Part shown: one piece after another, positions 36,130 to 48,594 of the stretch
Numbering within the stretch: the first letter of the stretch is position 1
Layout of the letters: the number at the start of each line of letters is the position of its first letter
DNA from: Papaver somniferum
Lineage: Eukaryota; Streptophyta; Magnoliopsida; Ranunculales; Papaveraceae
NCBI RefSeq assembly: GCF_003573695.1
Contig: NC_039359.1
Location: forward strand, 142,249,112 to 142,313,111
Reading direction: 5' to 3'
Length of the DNA: 64,000 bases
Program-made: the position numbers and the translations under genes
Notes under the pieces: model-generated
Seen by the model: the letters and a program-made list of their open reading frames with translations, nothing else
What the model was told of the DNA's origin: nothing
Database searches by the model: none

Positions 36130-36599
36130 TGTAGGATCAGAATCTCGCAATGACAATGTTTCAGCGAAATTATCAATGACACAGCACAACAACGTCGCAG
36201 AACAATTTCAGAAATGATAAAATAAATGACGTCAGCTAAGATCACGAGAAAGATATGATAGTCCTGCGAAAATTAGAGAGTTTGCGAAATAAAAATTTGT
36301 AAGGTTGCGAGAATGTCGCAGACCATACCCGAAAATAAATGACAGATTAGCTGTCATCCACTATGTATTTCCTTATAAATAGTCGTTCGAGTTGTAAAGA
36401 GAGCGGGGGATATTTTTGAGTAAGAAACAAGTAAATAAGAGAGAGAAAGTCTAGAGCAGAGATCATTCTTGATTTCTTTATCTTTTCTTGTAAGAACATT
36501 CAAAGATTGATCAATAAAATTAAGAGTGTAAACCTAAAAATGAGTTGATTAATAATGAAATCATATGAGGGGTGTAGTGTAGGATTTCCTGCAACTACA
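36130..36599 (+). repeat. 5' LTR of element E
   Basis: 470 bp, TGTAGGATC...AACTACA. TATAAATA lies at 36374-36381. The LTR is unusually rich in TCGCAA/TTGCGA words. Confidence 0.9.
36374..36381 (+). promoter_or_regulatory. TATA box of element E 5' LTR
   Basis: TATAAATA in the context TTCCTTATAAATAGTCG. The 3' LTR has TACAAATA at the same place, a change expected to weaken it. Confidence 0.6.
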
Positions 36600-36729
36600 T
36601 AATGACGCTAGAAACAGGGAGGTGTTGAAGATTATTCTAGAAAAAGTTGAAGATTGAGATTTGTGAAAATTTAGAGTGATTGATTAAGAATTTTCCATAA
36701 TTTCTTGCAATATTGTTAACATTGAAGAA
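36600..36729 (+). other. Leader of element E with primer-site-like sequence
   Basis: TGACGCTAGAAACAGGGA starts at 36603; the E2 copy has TGGCACTAG at the same place. The tRNA is not identified. Confidence 0.5.
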
Positions 36730-37193
36730 ATGGCTAGAAGAAGAAATACATCCGAACAACCGATTACTGTTAGAAGAAGCAAAAGAATTGATGGAAGAGA
36801 AAGAAGTGAAATGGGAGAATCTACTAGAACGATGAGTAATATAGAAAATCAAATTCAACCACCAATTCAACAAACACTAGTTCAATGGAGGAATACAAAT
36901 TATGATAGGGTGAGCATACACACTTGGCAATCAAATTCGGCAGAAGAAGTAGAAGAAGAGCAACAAAACAGAAATTATAGACAGGAAGAGAGAAATCAAG
37001 AAGCAGATGAAGGAATAATTCATGGAGATGAGGAAATTGGAGCATTAGAAACGTTGAGATGAAGAATACATGAAGAAAGAAGAGCTGAGGCAGAAGAACG
37101 TGCAAATTTAACAAGGCAAAATCACGAATTAAGGATGGAGAATATAAGATTACAGAATAGAAGATCTAGAAGTATTACAAAATCATATTCAAG

Positions 37194-37196
37194 ATC
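37194..37196. other. Target-site duplication ATC, left
   Basis: The 3-bp duplication ATC before CACTACAAG. The partner is at 48592-48594. Three bases is the known duplication length for CACTA transposons. Confidence 0.85.
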
Positions 37197-37640
37197 CACT
37201 ACAAGAAAATGGGTGTATTGCAACATGTCCCAAATGTGGCAACAACCCATATTTAGTGTGGCTATATTTTTTTGCCACATAAAAATATTTTTCCACACCG
37301 GTGGCAACAGCTTGGGTGGCAAGAAATAGTTGCCACCCCTCTAAGGCACAGTGGCAAAAGCTGGATTTCTTGCGACACCAAATAGTGAGGCAATAGCTTG
37401 AAGCAATAGGTATTTCTATTTTCCTTTTTTCTTTATTTTAAATTTTTTGCCACATCAATTGGTGAGGCAATAACATGAGGCAAAAACATTTATTATTATT
37501 TAATATAAAATTATTTTGAAGTACATTTTATTCAAAAATTATTTTGCCACACCATTAATATTATTTTGCCACACCATTGTCGTGACTATGAGTGCGGCAA
37601 GGCAAACCCTGATTCCATAGCTCGTATGCAGCTAAAACTC
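37197..37640. repeat. Left terminal inverted repeat and subterminal repeats of the CACTA element
   Basis: About ten copies of TGTGGCAA, GTGGCAA, TTGCCAC or GAGGCAA in both orientations. In En/Spm, TNPA binds subterminal motifs; the different motif here probably has the same role. Confidence 0.8.
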
Positions 37641-38011
37641 ATATACTGATTTACTTGCCATTTTTATATTATGTTTTAAATTATACAGGGTAACAAAAAA
37701 CAGTAAAACATTAATAAAAAGTGAATCCAAACAAAGAATTTAAGTTCCATTAAATAAAAGTAGTTGTCACAAGGCATAGAGAATCCCACTTAACCATAAG
37801 GAAACAAAAAAATTATTACACAATCAAAACTAAAGAAACCTAATAATTCAAACTTGGCCTAGTCCATGTTAAATCAACTCTCAGGCGGCCTAGATATCCA
37901 ATCCCAGACGTCTGTTCATGTTCCCTGCGAACCTGCTAAACAAACCAAAAAAAAGACCACCAAGCAAAAGAATATCAACAAATGTAGAGAATCATCATGT
38001 CTAATGGAACA
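37641..38011 (-). other. 3' flank of the TNPA-like gene
   Basis: Non-coding, AT-rich. It lies downstream of the TNPA-like stop and inside the left subterminal region. No feature beyond a probable 3' untranslated region. Confidence 0.4.
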
Positions 38012-41000
38012 TCAACAAATACCTTTATTATCAAGGAAGAGAGACTTACAATCATTTTGAGGTCTGTTGAGATGGTCCCTGGATATGTAAAGCGGCTCCG
38101 CAGGTCCAATGAGTATCTCCTCAGTTCTGCCAGGCTGCTCCCCAGGCCTTTGGTGCTTCTCCAATGGTATGAAAGTCGTCGCCCCGTGTCTGTTGGGATG
38201 CTCCCCAGGCCTGTAAAGCGGCTCTGTATGTCCAAAAGTTTGCTCCTCTGGTCTGCCAGGATGCTCCACGGGTCTTTGGCGCTGCTCCAAAGGTATGAAA
38301 TGCGTCGGCCCGTGTCTGCTGGGATGCTCCCCAGACCTGTAACGCGGCGAAGGTCCAAAACGTTGCTCCTCTGGTATGCCACGATGCTCTCCAGGTCTTC
38401 GGCGCTGCTCCAAAGGTATGAAAGGCGCCGTCCCATGTATAGATAGTTGCTCCCAAAGTCTATGATGATGCTTCCCAGTTCTGAAGAGGTGATTTGAAGG
38501 TCCTGAGAGTTTCCCCGTTCTCGTAAATAGGTATGGCCTGCACAATTTGACATACTCCATCATTTGGTTCTGACGCATGTTATACTGCTCATTTTGCGCT
38601 TCCATTCGCTTCTCCCATTCTGCATCTCGTTTTTTCGTTTGCCTCTTAAATTATTCCTCTCGCTCTTCCTTTTCTCTCTCAAAATCGTCATTTCTCGAGT
38701 ATTCCAGATGGCATTTTTGAGCTCTTATACGTTTATGTATGTTTGTAGGTACTACATTTGCATAGACTTCATTACTGATTGATTGTTGGTTACCATCTTC
38801 ATCCAACCCATTCTCATCCAACCCGGATTTTTCCCTCAGTTGAGCCTATGTATATCAGGAAAAAAATAAAATAAGCAAAAGGGTCTTCTATAAGCAGCAA
38901 ATTCATGAACTTTGCTAGGAAACCATTACAATAGACTTACAATGTGTCCTTGTGAAAATGGGTCCAAAGCTTTTCCACTGACTTTATTTATATGGGTTTT
39001 AATGAACACGTCACCATCAGTTGGTGGGTTCCCTTCATTCTCTTGAGCCTAAACAAATTCATCCACATAATGATTAATGGTATCCAATAGAATTATATGA
39101 TTAGAATTCTGAAGAAACTTAATAGAAGAAAAAACTGGTTTAGCATTATCCAATGTTCACTAGCAGTTAAGCCAGACAGATGACCAACAAGTGCTAAACA
39201 TGCTAAAGGAAAGAAAGGCCATTTAAGCACTGTTGAAAATACATGCATTTACATACCATTTCAGCTTCGCATCGAGAGTAGTTTTTCCTGCCCATTGTGT
39301 GCTTCGTTTTCTGTTGGCTTCTACTAATGGCATTTTTCTTGGATAGTGTCTTACGGATACACAAGTTAAAATTAATTAGACATAAATGTTTTAACAGAAC
39401 TTAGATGCAAACATTTTAGATGTGTGAACTTACTTGATGCGCTTCACTATCCCAAAGTTTTACAAGAGATTTCCACTGCCCTTCGGTTAACGAATTGGGT
39501 TTAGCTTTCAGATTCATTGCATGTGTATTTGTGAGATTATAGTGTTTCCTTTTCCATTTACCCTTCTTGTCTTTAAATATTGCACCAGCAATAGACAGGG
39601 TACCTTGTTTATGACATTCATCAACAACAAACAAATCCTGAAATGAATAAAACAAAAAAATTGCCATTCAGTTCATAAGTCACACAAACAATCCTTAAGT
39701 TCACTGCAGAGTATGTTCACCTTAAGTTCGGCCCACAACCAATCCTTAGCGTTGTCATCTTGCAAATTCCAAGGGTTTTCCCAGTTCCAACGGAGAGATT
39801 GTTTGAGAAACACACCAATGACACCGGAATATTTCGCTTGGTTTTTTCCACAAGGTCTATCTTTATTCATATCCCAATCAACCATTTCCCTTTCTTTCTT
39901 CTCTTTTTTCTTTCCAATGAAAGATGCAAAAGTGGTATCACCTCGCACCTTTTTCTCTCGATGGACAGTAACTTCTTAGAGAGTAACATAAGCATTTTTT
40001 ATACGGTTAACCAAAAATAAATCTAAACATAACAGTACCAAAAAAAAAAAATCACCAGTAGTTTCGGAATTGAAATGCTCTCCTTGCTCCCCATTTTTCT
40101 GATATTCCATCCTGCATAAAACAACAAGGTTTCCTTTATAATCATACATCAGAAGAACACTCAGATTGGAATCTATGAGAGAACTGTTGGAATGTGCTAA
40201 TTTGTAATGTCGACATATAATCAAGGAGCTCATACGTAATACTTAAGCAAGAATATAATAAAAGAGTGAATTTTGAGTAGCAACACTAAAACTAAGCAAA
40301 TACATCTCCGTAAACAACATCATTGAAGTACTGATGTATACTAACAGAAATGAAGCACCTGAATTCTAACACGGCAAAAGAAGTCATCCCTCGCCTTTCC
40401 TGAGTATAAGTATGTACAGGTGCTCAATAGGATGTTAAGATGACTGTACCTCAGGACATTAAGCCAAGTGACCAATCACACATGATATCATTAAAAATAA
40501 GGTTAAATGGCAACAGAATCAGGAGGGTGGGAATAAATCAAAGTATTCAGACTAGGTCATGCATAAGAACCATAGTTATTAACTTGTATGGAAGCATAGT
40601 TATTACGAAACACAAATAATTCATCTGTAAAAAATAAGTAACATAGTTATATAGGTACTAATTGACATCTCCTAGCGTTGAGACAGATGAACATAAATGC
40701 AACTACACCTAAGCTTATAGTATGGTACTGGAAGAACATCTCATAAATTTGTACTACAAAAGTCCCCTGTCAAGAAAACCAGTGGCCTACTATGGTACTT
40801 CAAACTAGTAACCGGAGCTTAAGAACATCTCAAACCAGAGCAGTAAGCAAGCACCTCGACGAATAAGTCATTGCATAAGAGACAACAGACTAAAAGTAAA
40901 GACAGACAAGTCAGAAATACTAAACCACACACAACACATGATGAGCAATACTAAAACCTTTCCTGCGCACAGACTTTAGTCTAGTAGACTTTCATATTAG

Positions 41001-41267
41001 AACTGAGTACAAGATTTAAGTGCACCTTAACCAACAGAAGATAATGCTTTAAACATCACATCTACACACAATTGGCAATTCTCAAACAAAATCAAATCCA
41101 AACAAGAATTGAAAAATAACAGATGAAAAATCCTTATCTAATACTCAAAATGGCCCTAGCAATCAAATACGAGAACCAAACGAAAAAAATCTTTCCAAAA
41201 CCACAGAAACCTTATAAGAAAGGGAAAGATAATAGGGATTGAAAACTTACTCTTCCTCAAATTCCAT
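38012..41267 (-). pseudogene. TNPA-like gene of the CACTA element, seven coding exons, one stop
   Basis: En/Spm TNPA-type protein (plant transposase_24-like family), which binds subterminal repeats. Exons by splice sites: 41251-41267 (ATG at 41267, MEFEE, GTAAGT), 40056-40111, 39721-about 39974, 39434-39637, 39257-39349, 38941-39048, 38012-38845. Family marks are SLTEGQWKSLVKLWDSEAHQ and then SRSQQKTKHTMGRKNYSRCE, the conserved Ser/Lys-rich block before a coiled coil. In the last exon a stop follows EREKEEREE (about 38650). After it, the C-terminal region contains a tandem protein repeat of 41-42 residues (38120-38470). Non-coding upstream exons may lie at 41390-41745. Junctions are inferred from GT/AG and family order. 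Confidence 0.72.
38090..38480. repeat. Coding tandem repeat of 123-126 bp in the TNPA-like gene
   Basis: About three copies. Protein units start FIPLEQRRRPGEH, FIPLEQRQRPVEH and FIPLEKHQRPGEQ, spaced 41 and 42 residues, each with a middle PEEQ(R/T)FG and an end RHG. Two other frames are also largely open, on one strand or both, because the unit length is a multiple of three. Confidence 0.8.
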
Positions 41268-42030
41268 CTTCAGAAATTAAATAACCCTACAAAAAAAAAT
41301 TAAAAAAAATATCAGAACATCGAAAACCCAAATTAAAGAAAACCCCTTTTCGAATTGAAATTCAGAGCGGATGTGAGAAAATGACCTGAATGAGTCTCTG
41401 GAGAGTGAAAAACCCAAATCAATCTGAAAAACTGTGTAGATCTGTTAATAAAAAAGAATAACTTATTATGATCGATTGGAAGTTATTTAACTATTGAAAT
41501 AAGCATAAAAATGATATACCTTGATGTTTTTGATCTCGAAACTGATAATCCCCCAGAAAAGGTGTCTCTCTTAACATCTCTGGACTGATTTTAGGGTTCA
41601 AGTTATAGATACTCCAAAACACCAAGCGCGAATAGTCCCGCCCAAAAGGATTTTGTTTTGATTTCATCCCGCCCATAATGAAAACATTAGGGTTTAAATC
41701 GAAAAAGAATTGACCGAGATTATTCCCGCTAGATGTTCTTCTCAAAATACTCTTGTTTTCATCAGATTTTCATCCTACGGCGATGCAGAAATATTTCCAA
41801 AATTCCAGACTAAATATTCTATGAATAACCCCTAATTCCCCTTTTCCTCTAACAAACTTTCCCTAATTTGAAGCGAAAATAACTCATAAAATTTATCCTC
41901 GTTATCTCCGGTTCTCTCTGCAACTTTGTTTTGGGAAGGCAAAAGAAAAAGAAGAAAGAAAGAAAATTGAGACTCTCGTGTATTAGTTAGGTCAGGCCAG
42001 GTGTAAACAAGGAACAAAAATAAATAAAGT
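41268..42030 (-). other. 5' region of the TNPA-like gene
   Basis: Contains short minus-strand open stretches (41491-41745, 41832-42017) with AACCCTAA boxes and candidate donor sites (for example GTATATC after 41523). These could be untranslated leader exons or a captured gene fragment. I see no recognised protein. Confidence 0.35.
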
Positions 42031-43663
42031 GAACATTTTTAATGACGGACCCTTCTATGCCTTTGTTACGTGTGGCTTCCACTTCTATCTATAACTTTGT
42101 TAGTGGTTTCTTTGTTAGTACGTGGCTCATCTGTGCATATACAAAGATAAAATATATGTTATGTTGTTTTGTTTTTGTTTTTGTTTTCTCTTATCAAATT
42201 TTAATTTTTTAATTTTCTTTTGTTTATTTTTCTTATCATATTTAAAATTTTTAATTGTTATTAAAAATGTTGATACATGGAGTTGGTAAAAGGAGCCTAG
42301 CAACAAGTTATGCTCCTACGTCCTTTTGGAAGGCGAGCCCTTTTTCATGTGGAAAAGAAAATTTCCTACTATGGCATTAACATCGTAACTAGCTAAAAAC
42401 AAAATTCTCCAAGAAAACCACAGTGCCCCCAAAACTCGCTTAAAATTAAGAAAATCAATATTTTGAAACAGTATTCATTGCGCGTTTGGATAAATATTTG
42501 TTGCGTTTTCGAGTTACCATTCAAAAATCATTGATTCATAGTCATTATGGGTGATTCATAGTCACTATGTATGTATTTCCATTTATTTTAATCAAATTGT
42601 CGACAATTATCCCATAAGATTACTAGACCAAAATCGCTATGACTGATTATCATCTAAGCCAATCCAGTTGTCTATAATTTTATATAGTTTTATAAAAAAA
42701 AATCACTAGATCATAGTTGAGTGATTATTATCGCTATGACTAATTTATGTATCTATTTCCATTTAATTTAATCAAATTTATGTATCTATTTCTATTTAAT
42801 TCAATCAAATATTTATAATTAATTCAATCAAAATATCCACAATTCTCTCGGAGGATTACTCTACCAAACCAGATATGACTGATTATTATCTAAGTTAATC
42901 CAACCGTGTCTAGTTTTACATAATTTAATAACAAACCATTGGATCATAGTCATTATGAGTGATTATACTCGATGTGACTAATTTATGTATGTATTTCCAG
43001 CTGTGTCTAGGCTACTAATTCATTTGAATTTGGAAAATCAAAAGTTACTCTACTTATGAATCCGAATAATGAAATTTAAATCGTCTTCATCGGAAACTGA
43101 AAGTTAATCGAAGAATTGAAAGCTAGCTAGTTAATTTTCATCACAAAAATAAAAATACATCCAATTAATATTGACTCCATAACCGTAGTGTATAAACCTC
43201 GTCCGAACTATTTTCGAATGATCTCTCGGAGAATTTTAGGCTATTAATTCATTTAAATTTGGAAAATTTAAAGTAACTCCACTAAAAATACATCCACTTC
43301 ATATGAGTATGTCCATAACCATAGTTAACAAAACTCGTTCGAACAATTTTCGAATGATCTCTCGGAGAATTTAGGGCTACTAATTCATTTAAATTTTGAA
43401 AATTGAAAGTTTTTACTCCACAACGTTGGGATTCTAATTCATTTAACTAGTTAACTTCCATCACAAAATTAAAAGTACATTCATGAAATTGAGTATGTTC
43501 CGGACCATTAGTCACAAATTTTGTCTAATCAATTTTAAATGATCCTCATCGGATAAATGAAAGCAAATAAAATTTAAGTGAGAATTGAAAGTAATTCAAG
43601 CTAAAATAAAACAGGAAAACATCAAATAAAACAGTAGCATTCAGTAATAACTTTGACTTTATG
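42031..43663. repeat. Non-coding spacer with imperfect internal repeats
   Basis: Between the two CACTA genes. Segments around 42530-42640, 42700-42800 and 42830-42990 share words (GATTCATAGTCATTATG, TGTATGTATTTCCATTTA, TTTAATCAAAT). Segments around 43190-43290, 43300-43400 and 43480-43570 share TTTTCGAATGATCTCTCGG and CTACTAATTCATTTAAATTT. No coding frame. Confidence 0.6.
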
Positions 43664-46600
43664 TTAGGCGAGATCATCTCGTTCACAATCACTAAAATAA
43701 TCACTGTGATCACTATCACTGTTATTATTTAGATCGCCTTTATCACCGTCAGTTGTACTTCTAATCACCTCTTCCCCTCCAATTTCATTTCGGGTCCAAC
43801 TCCCAAAGTCTTGGCCAATTTCATTTGCACTGGTTACATTATCTGTGTGGGATGAATGTTCTTGGATGAGATCAACTTCCGGTATCCCCAAACTGTAGTG
43901 ATCCCTTGCCTGCATTTTAAGTACAATTCGGCGATTCTTATCCTTATTTTCCTGAAGATAAAAAACTTGATGTGCTTGCTTTGCAAGCATAAATGGTTGA
44001 TTTTTGGCTATGGTTCTGGTGAAATTCAACGACGTAAACCCAAATGCATCTCGCTGCTTCTTTCTTGACTCAGTGATATCCCACCAATGACAATTGAATA
44101 AAACAACTTGTTTCCCCTCGCGATACTGTAATTCCACGACTTCATCTAATCTACCATAATAATCAATAGATTTAATACTCTCTTTATTTGAAGTCTCTAC
44201 ATTAACGCAAACACCACTGTTCTGCGTCTTTCTGTTCTTCTCATGATCAGTTGTGTGAAACCTAAACCCATTCACAATATACCCTTTATAACAACTAACT
44301 GATTTTTTAGGCCCATAGGATAGGATTTCAATATCCTTTTTCACTATTTCACCATCTCGCATCATTTCACAAACCTAATAATAAAAAAAAAATGGGTATG
44401 TTCAAAATATTTTGAATCAACATCTAATAATAGTTTTCATGATCATACTATGTTAAGCTCTTCTAATCTAAGGCTCAAATTGAATTCATAAGATACAAAC
44501 ACTTACATGGTTTTCGAACCAACTAGCGAACATTCTGGCATGCCAATGCTCCACCTCATTCTCACGAATTTTCCCTCCATATTTATCATGAATTGTTTGC
44601 TTGTGTTTCCTGCATAAATGATTCACCCTACTGTAAGTATATATACATTAAATCATCTACCAACTCATTATGATTTTTATTCAACATAAAAAAGTAGACT
44701 TACTCGATGAACGGAAGAATTTCATCACAATTACTCAACACATACATTCGAGCTTCCTCCCACTCATTGTCAAATAAAGTTCGGAAAATTGGTTTCCCTA
44801 AAAACGACATGCTTCTTCAAAGATAGGCAACTCAAGTATCTCGAGCAAAATGTCAGGCATTCATCAGCAAGATACCCTTGTGCAATCGATCCCTCAGGTT
44901 GACTTTTATTTCAAACATACTTTTTCAAGGTGTACAAGTACCTGATAAATACAGGAAAAATTCAGACACCAGTAAAAAAACATCATTATAATAATATTCT
45001 ACTCACTATTTAACATTACGTACTAACCGTTCGATTGGATAATCCACCGGTAATGAACAGGTCCAGCAATTATAACTTCTTCTGCTAGATGAATAGGCAA
45101 GTGTGTCATGATATCGAAAAAGGAAGGAGGGAATATCATCTTCATTTTGCACAAAGTGAGATACATTTTCTTTTTAAGCGCCTCCAAATCTTCGATTCTC
45201 AATGTCTTGGAGCATATTTGAGTATAAAAATCAGAAAACTCAACTAAAACTCTGGTCACGTCATCGTGTAAGATACCACGCACCGCAACAGGAAAAAGTT
45301 GTTGCATGAGAACATGCCAGTTATGACTCTTTAGCCCGGGAATCTTGCATTCTTGTACATGAACGTGCCGCGAAATATTCGATGAAGAACTATCGGGAAC
45401 TTTTACGTCAAGCAAGAATTGACAAATTTTCCTCCTCTCCACCAAAGACATGGTATACTTTGCTGGAGGAAGGTTGAATTTGTTTTTCCCCAAAGCTTCA
45501 GGGTGAAGTGGTCCACGTATACCCAATACTTTCAAATCTTCCCGAGCGTTCAAGTTATCTTTTGTCTTACCCTCCATGTTCAACAGTGTCCCTATCCAAC
45601 TTTCGCTGTTGTTCTTCTCGGTATGCATAACATCAATATTGTGCGTAAGAGAAGATCTTTCCAGTAAGGTAGTTCGAAGAAAATGCTTATCTTCTTCCAA
45701 TTATAAGGCAACTCATTGTCATATCGCCTTTTTTTCTCCCCGCACACAACATGTTCTTCCTTGCCAAAAGTGATTTGATGATAATCACAGAACTTCCGAA
45801 GAACATCCTCACCGGTTAAAGGTTTTGGTGCAGTATCATGTTCTTTGCTGCCATTAAAAGAGCTCAGGTTGCTTCGTAACCGATGACCAATAGGTAAGAA
45901 TCTCTGATGCCCCAAATAAACGTTTTTTATCCCATTTCGCAATCTTACTAAACTTGTATCTTTGTGGCTACATGGGCAAGCTAGATATCCTTTAGTACTC
46001 CATCCTGACAGGTTGGAATATGCTGGAAAGTCATTAATAGTCCATAAGAGAGCTGCACGCATTTGGAAGTTCTGCTTAGAATAAGTATCATACGTCTCAA
46101 TTCCCTTTTCCCAAAATTCCTTTAGCTCTTCGATTAGTGGTTGTAAGTATACATCAATATTATTCCCAGGACCCTTAGGCCCGGGAATAAGAAGACACAT
46201 GATAAAATTGGGTTGCTTCATACACTTCTCTGGCGGCAAATTATAAGAAGTAACAAAGACTGGCCATGTACTGTGACCAGTACCCATAACACCAAAAGGA
46301 TTGAACCCATCACTTGCCAACCCGAGTCTAACATTGCGACGTTCTGAACCAAATACCCGATGCTTTTCGTCCAATGTTTTCCAACATTTCGAGTCTGCCG
46401 GATGCCTTAAAACACCATCTTTGGAACGCTCTTTATCGTGCCATATCATATCCTATGCGGTTTTAGGGTCCATATAATACCTTTGAAGCCGTGGTATTAA
46501 CGGAAACCATCTTAAAACCTTGGCAGATTTTCTCTTGATTTTCTGTTTTCCACTTGCTACTTCTTCTCCAGATTGACATGTGCCTGATATCCATCTAGAT

Positions 46601-47346
46601 TCACCACATCCCTCGCACCTTTCCTTATCACGATTATCCTTCCAATATAACATACAATCATTTGGGCATGCATCTATTTTAATACATTCCATACTAAGAT
46701 CTCGAATTTGTTTTTTTGCTTCATAGTAACTCTTAGGGATACTGCTGTCTGGAAAAGCTTTCGTGGACCTTAATAAAGTACAATACTCGTCAAAAGATTT
46801 GTTACTCAACCCATAAGTACACTTATGGTGTAACATCGTCACAAGACAAGATAATTTCGAAGTTGTTGTACATCCAGGGAATAACGGTGTTTCGGCATCT
46901 TTCAACAGCTTATAGAATTTCTGGGCCTCCACATTCGGCTCATCTGGAATACGATCATGATGACTTGATCCATTTGTATTGGCTTGATCTGGAACTTCAC
47001 CATCCCCAGCGAAAAACCTTGATTCAGGTAACGCAGCTTGTAACATCCCATGCATATCACCCCCACCTATAACATTTGTGACTTCTTCCTCAATATTATT
47101 AACTAGCTCTTCAGGTTCCCCATGTTTTGTCCAACGAGTTTAACTATATGTTATTCCATTCTCTCGAATGTGCTCTCGCACCACATCTCTACCCAAGCAG
47201 TTCACATTTTTGCATCTCAAACAGGGGCAAAAAATACTCTCACCTAAATCAGGAGTACGATGAGACCAAGCAAAATTTATAAATTCATCGCAGCCACGTT
47301 TATAGTCAGGGTGGAATTTACCCTTCTGCATCCAACTTTTATCCAT
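43664..47346 (-). pseudogene. TNPD-like transposase of the CACTA element, broken
   Basis: The catalytic-type transposase of plant CACTA elements (transposase_21 family). In order: a transposase-associated N-terminal domain (MDKSWMQKGKFHPDYKRGCD, CPCLRCKN); a stop at 47140-47142; then PESRFFAG to CPNDCMLYWKDN and CEGCGESRW; and a stop at 46453-46455. The core follows: MIWHDKERSKDGVLRHPADS, LGLASDGFNPFG, SKQNFQMRAALLWTINDFPA and LACPCSHKD. A frameshift near 45650-45700 precedes IDVMHTEKN. DUF4218-like sequence (LPIHLAEEVIIAGPVHYRW) runs to 45023, with short exons near 44820-44945, 44700-44790 and 44508-44610. The last exon (43664-44365) is DUF4216-like (NCHWWDITES). Key Asp residues are visible, but the frame is not intact. 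Confidence 0.85.
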
Positions 47347-48365
47347 CTAAGCTCAACAAAGCTTAACAATGACAAAACAACTAGCTCCTGCAAAATTAGC
47401 AAATCCCAAAATGTGTTTACCAATTTGATAAAGACCTTAAACTCATCAAAAATTCTTAAAAATTCAACTATCTTATCAGATTATGAAATTACTTTCACAT
47501 AAGATGGGACTTATTCAATCATAATATGGGTTCCTGCTGTATTTCAGTTTACATTGAGAGAAACTCAACATTGATTTCAATAAGTTAGGAAACAAGAAAG
47601 CTTATTGATGTTGTTTAAATCTATGAATGGTTGCGATTGAATGTGTGTTGTTTCAGAGTTATAATGAGATCAGAATGATGGGTTGCGTTTTTCATGGAAG
47701 GAGACCTAAGAAGCAAGAATAAAACTCAACACAACCTAAACAAAACCTAATACCTAAACATACACAAAGGAACCTGCAGGTGGAACCAAAATCAAAAACC
47801 TCGGGAATTAAAATTTGTAATTACCTGTAATTTGTGATGAAGATGAACTCTCAACAACTCTAAAAGGCATTCATAGGATCAATTAGGGGTTTTCTCTTGT
47901 GAAATTCTTAGAAAAATCTATCAGGAGAACTATTAAAAAAGTGATATGAACGATTATTTATCAACGAGCTTTTTGAAATGGAAACTAAAACTGAATTCCC
48001 ACAAGAAAAATCTATCAGGAGAACTATTAGAGAAAATGGGAAAAGAAAAATTGCACAGGGGAAGAAAAATCTATCAGATGATTTTATCTGTGGATATGAG
48101 AAAAAAATAAAATCAAGTTCTAGGGTTAAGTTGCACAGGAAAAGAAAGATTGCACAGGGGAAGAAAGATGAGATATTGGCTGTTCGACATTACCAAGAAT
48201 ACGTATCTAGGGATTTTTCCCAAAAACGAAAAAAAAATCATGTGATTTCTTTTCTTTTCTAATTAACCGGATATTATTGTTATTATTTTAATAATTTAAT
48301 AGATAAAATCATTTAAAAAAGAAAAAAATATTTAATAAATGTCTTTATCCTACTATTTTACATTA
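47347..48365 (-). other. 5' region of the TNPD-like gene
   Basis: Non-coding upstream region within the CACTA element. A short local duplication occurs (GGGGAAGAAAAATCTATCAG near 48058-48077 versus 48003-48017, and TTGCACAGG at 48049, 48131 and 48150). Probably promoter and leader. Confidence 0.4.
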
Positions 48366-48591
48366 TTTAAACCTGTTGCCACGTTTATGTGGCTAGAAAT
48401 TAAGCTATTGCGTCTTCAAAGAATAACATGAGGCAAAAACGTATCTTTTGCCTCATCTGTTTACATGCGTAGCAAAAACTCTTACTTAATGCCACACCTG
48501 TTATGGCGTGAGGCAAAACCCCTCCCTATTGCCACATTATTTATAGATGTGTGGCAACATAGTGAGGAAATAGACCCACTTTCTTGTAGTG
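48366..48591. repeat. Right terminal inverted repeat and subterminal repeats of the CACTA element
   Basis: Contains TTGCCACG, GAGGCAAAA, TTGCCTCA, TGAGGCAAAA, TTGCCACA and GTGGCAAC, the same word family as at the left end. Confidence 0.8.
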
Positions 48592-48594
48592 ATC
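48592..48594. other. Target-site duplication ATC, right
   Basis: ATC after CTTGTAGTG, the partner of 37194-37196. Confidence 0.85.

Larger units (their letters stand above)
37197..48591 (-). mobile_element. CACTA (En/Spm) DNA transposon, 11.4 kb
   Basis: Terminal inverted repeats CACTACAAGAAAATGGGT (left) and CACTACAAGAAAGTGGGT (right, reverse strand) match at 17 of 18 bases, and ATC duplications flank them. Both ends carry clusters of TGTGGCAA/TTGCCACA and TGAGGCAA words. Inside are a TNPD-like transposase (43664-47346) and a TNPA-like gene (38012-41267), both on the minus strand, so transcription runs from the right end. Both genes are disrupted by stops or frameshifts. It sits in the gag of element E. 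Confidence 0.94.

Noticed and set aside
36130..36245. Long minus-strand frame starting inside the E LTR and running into E2 gag
   Set aside because: The first 40 codons are antisense LTR sequence of the inserted element. The real gag frame begins at the E2 part near 56.56 kb.
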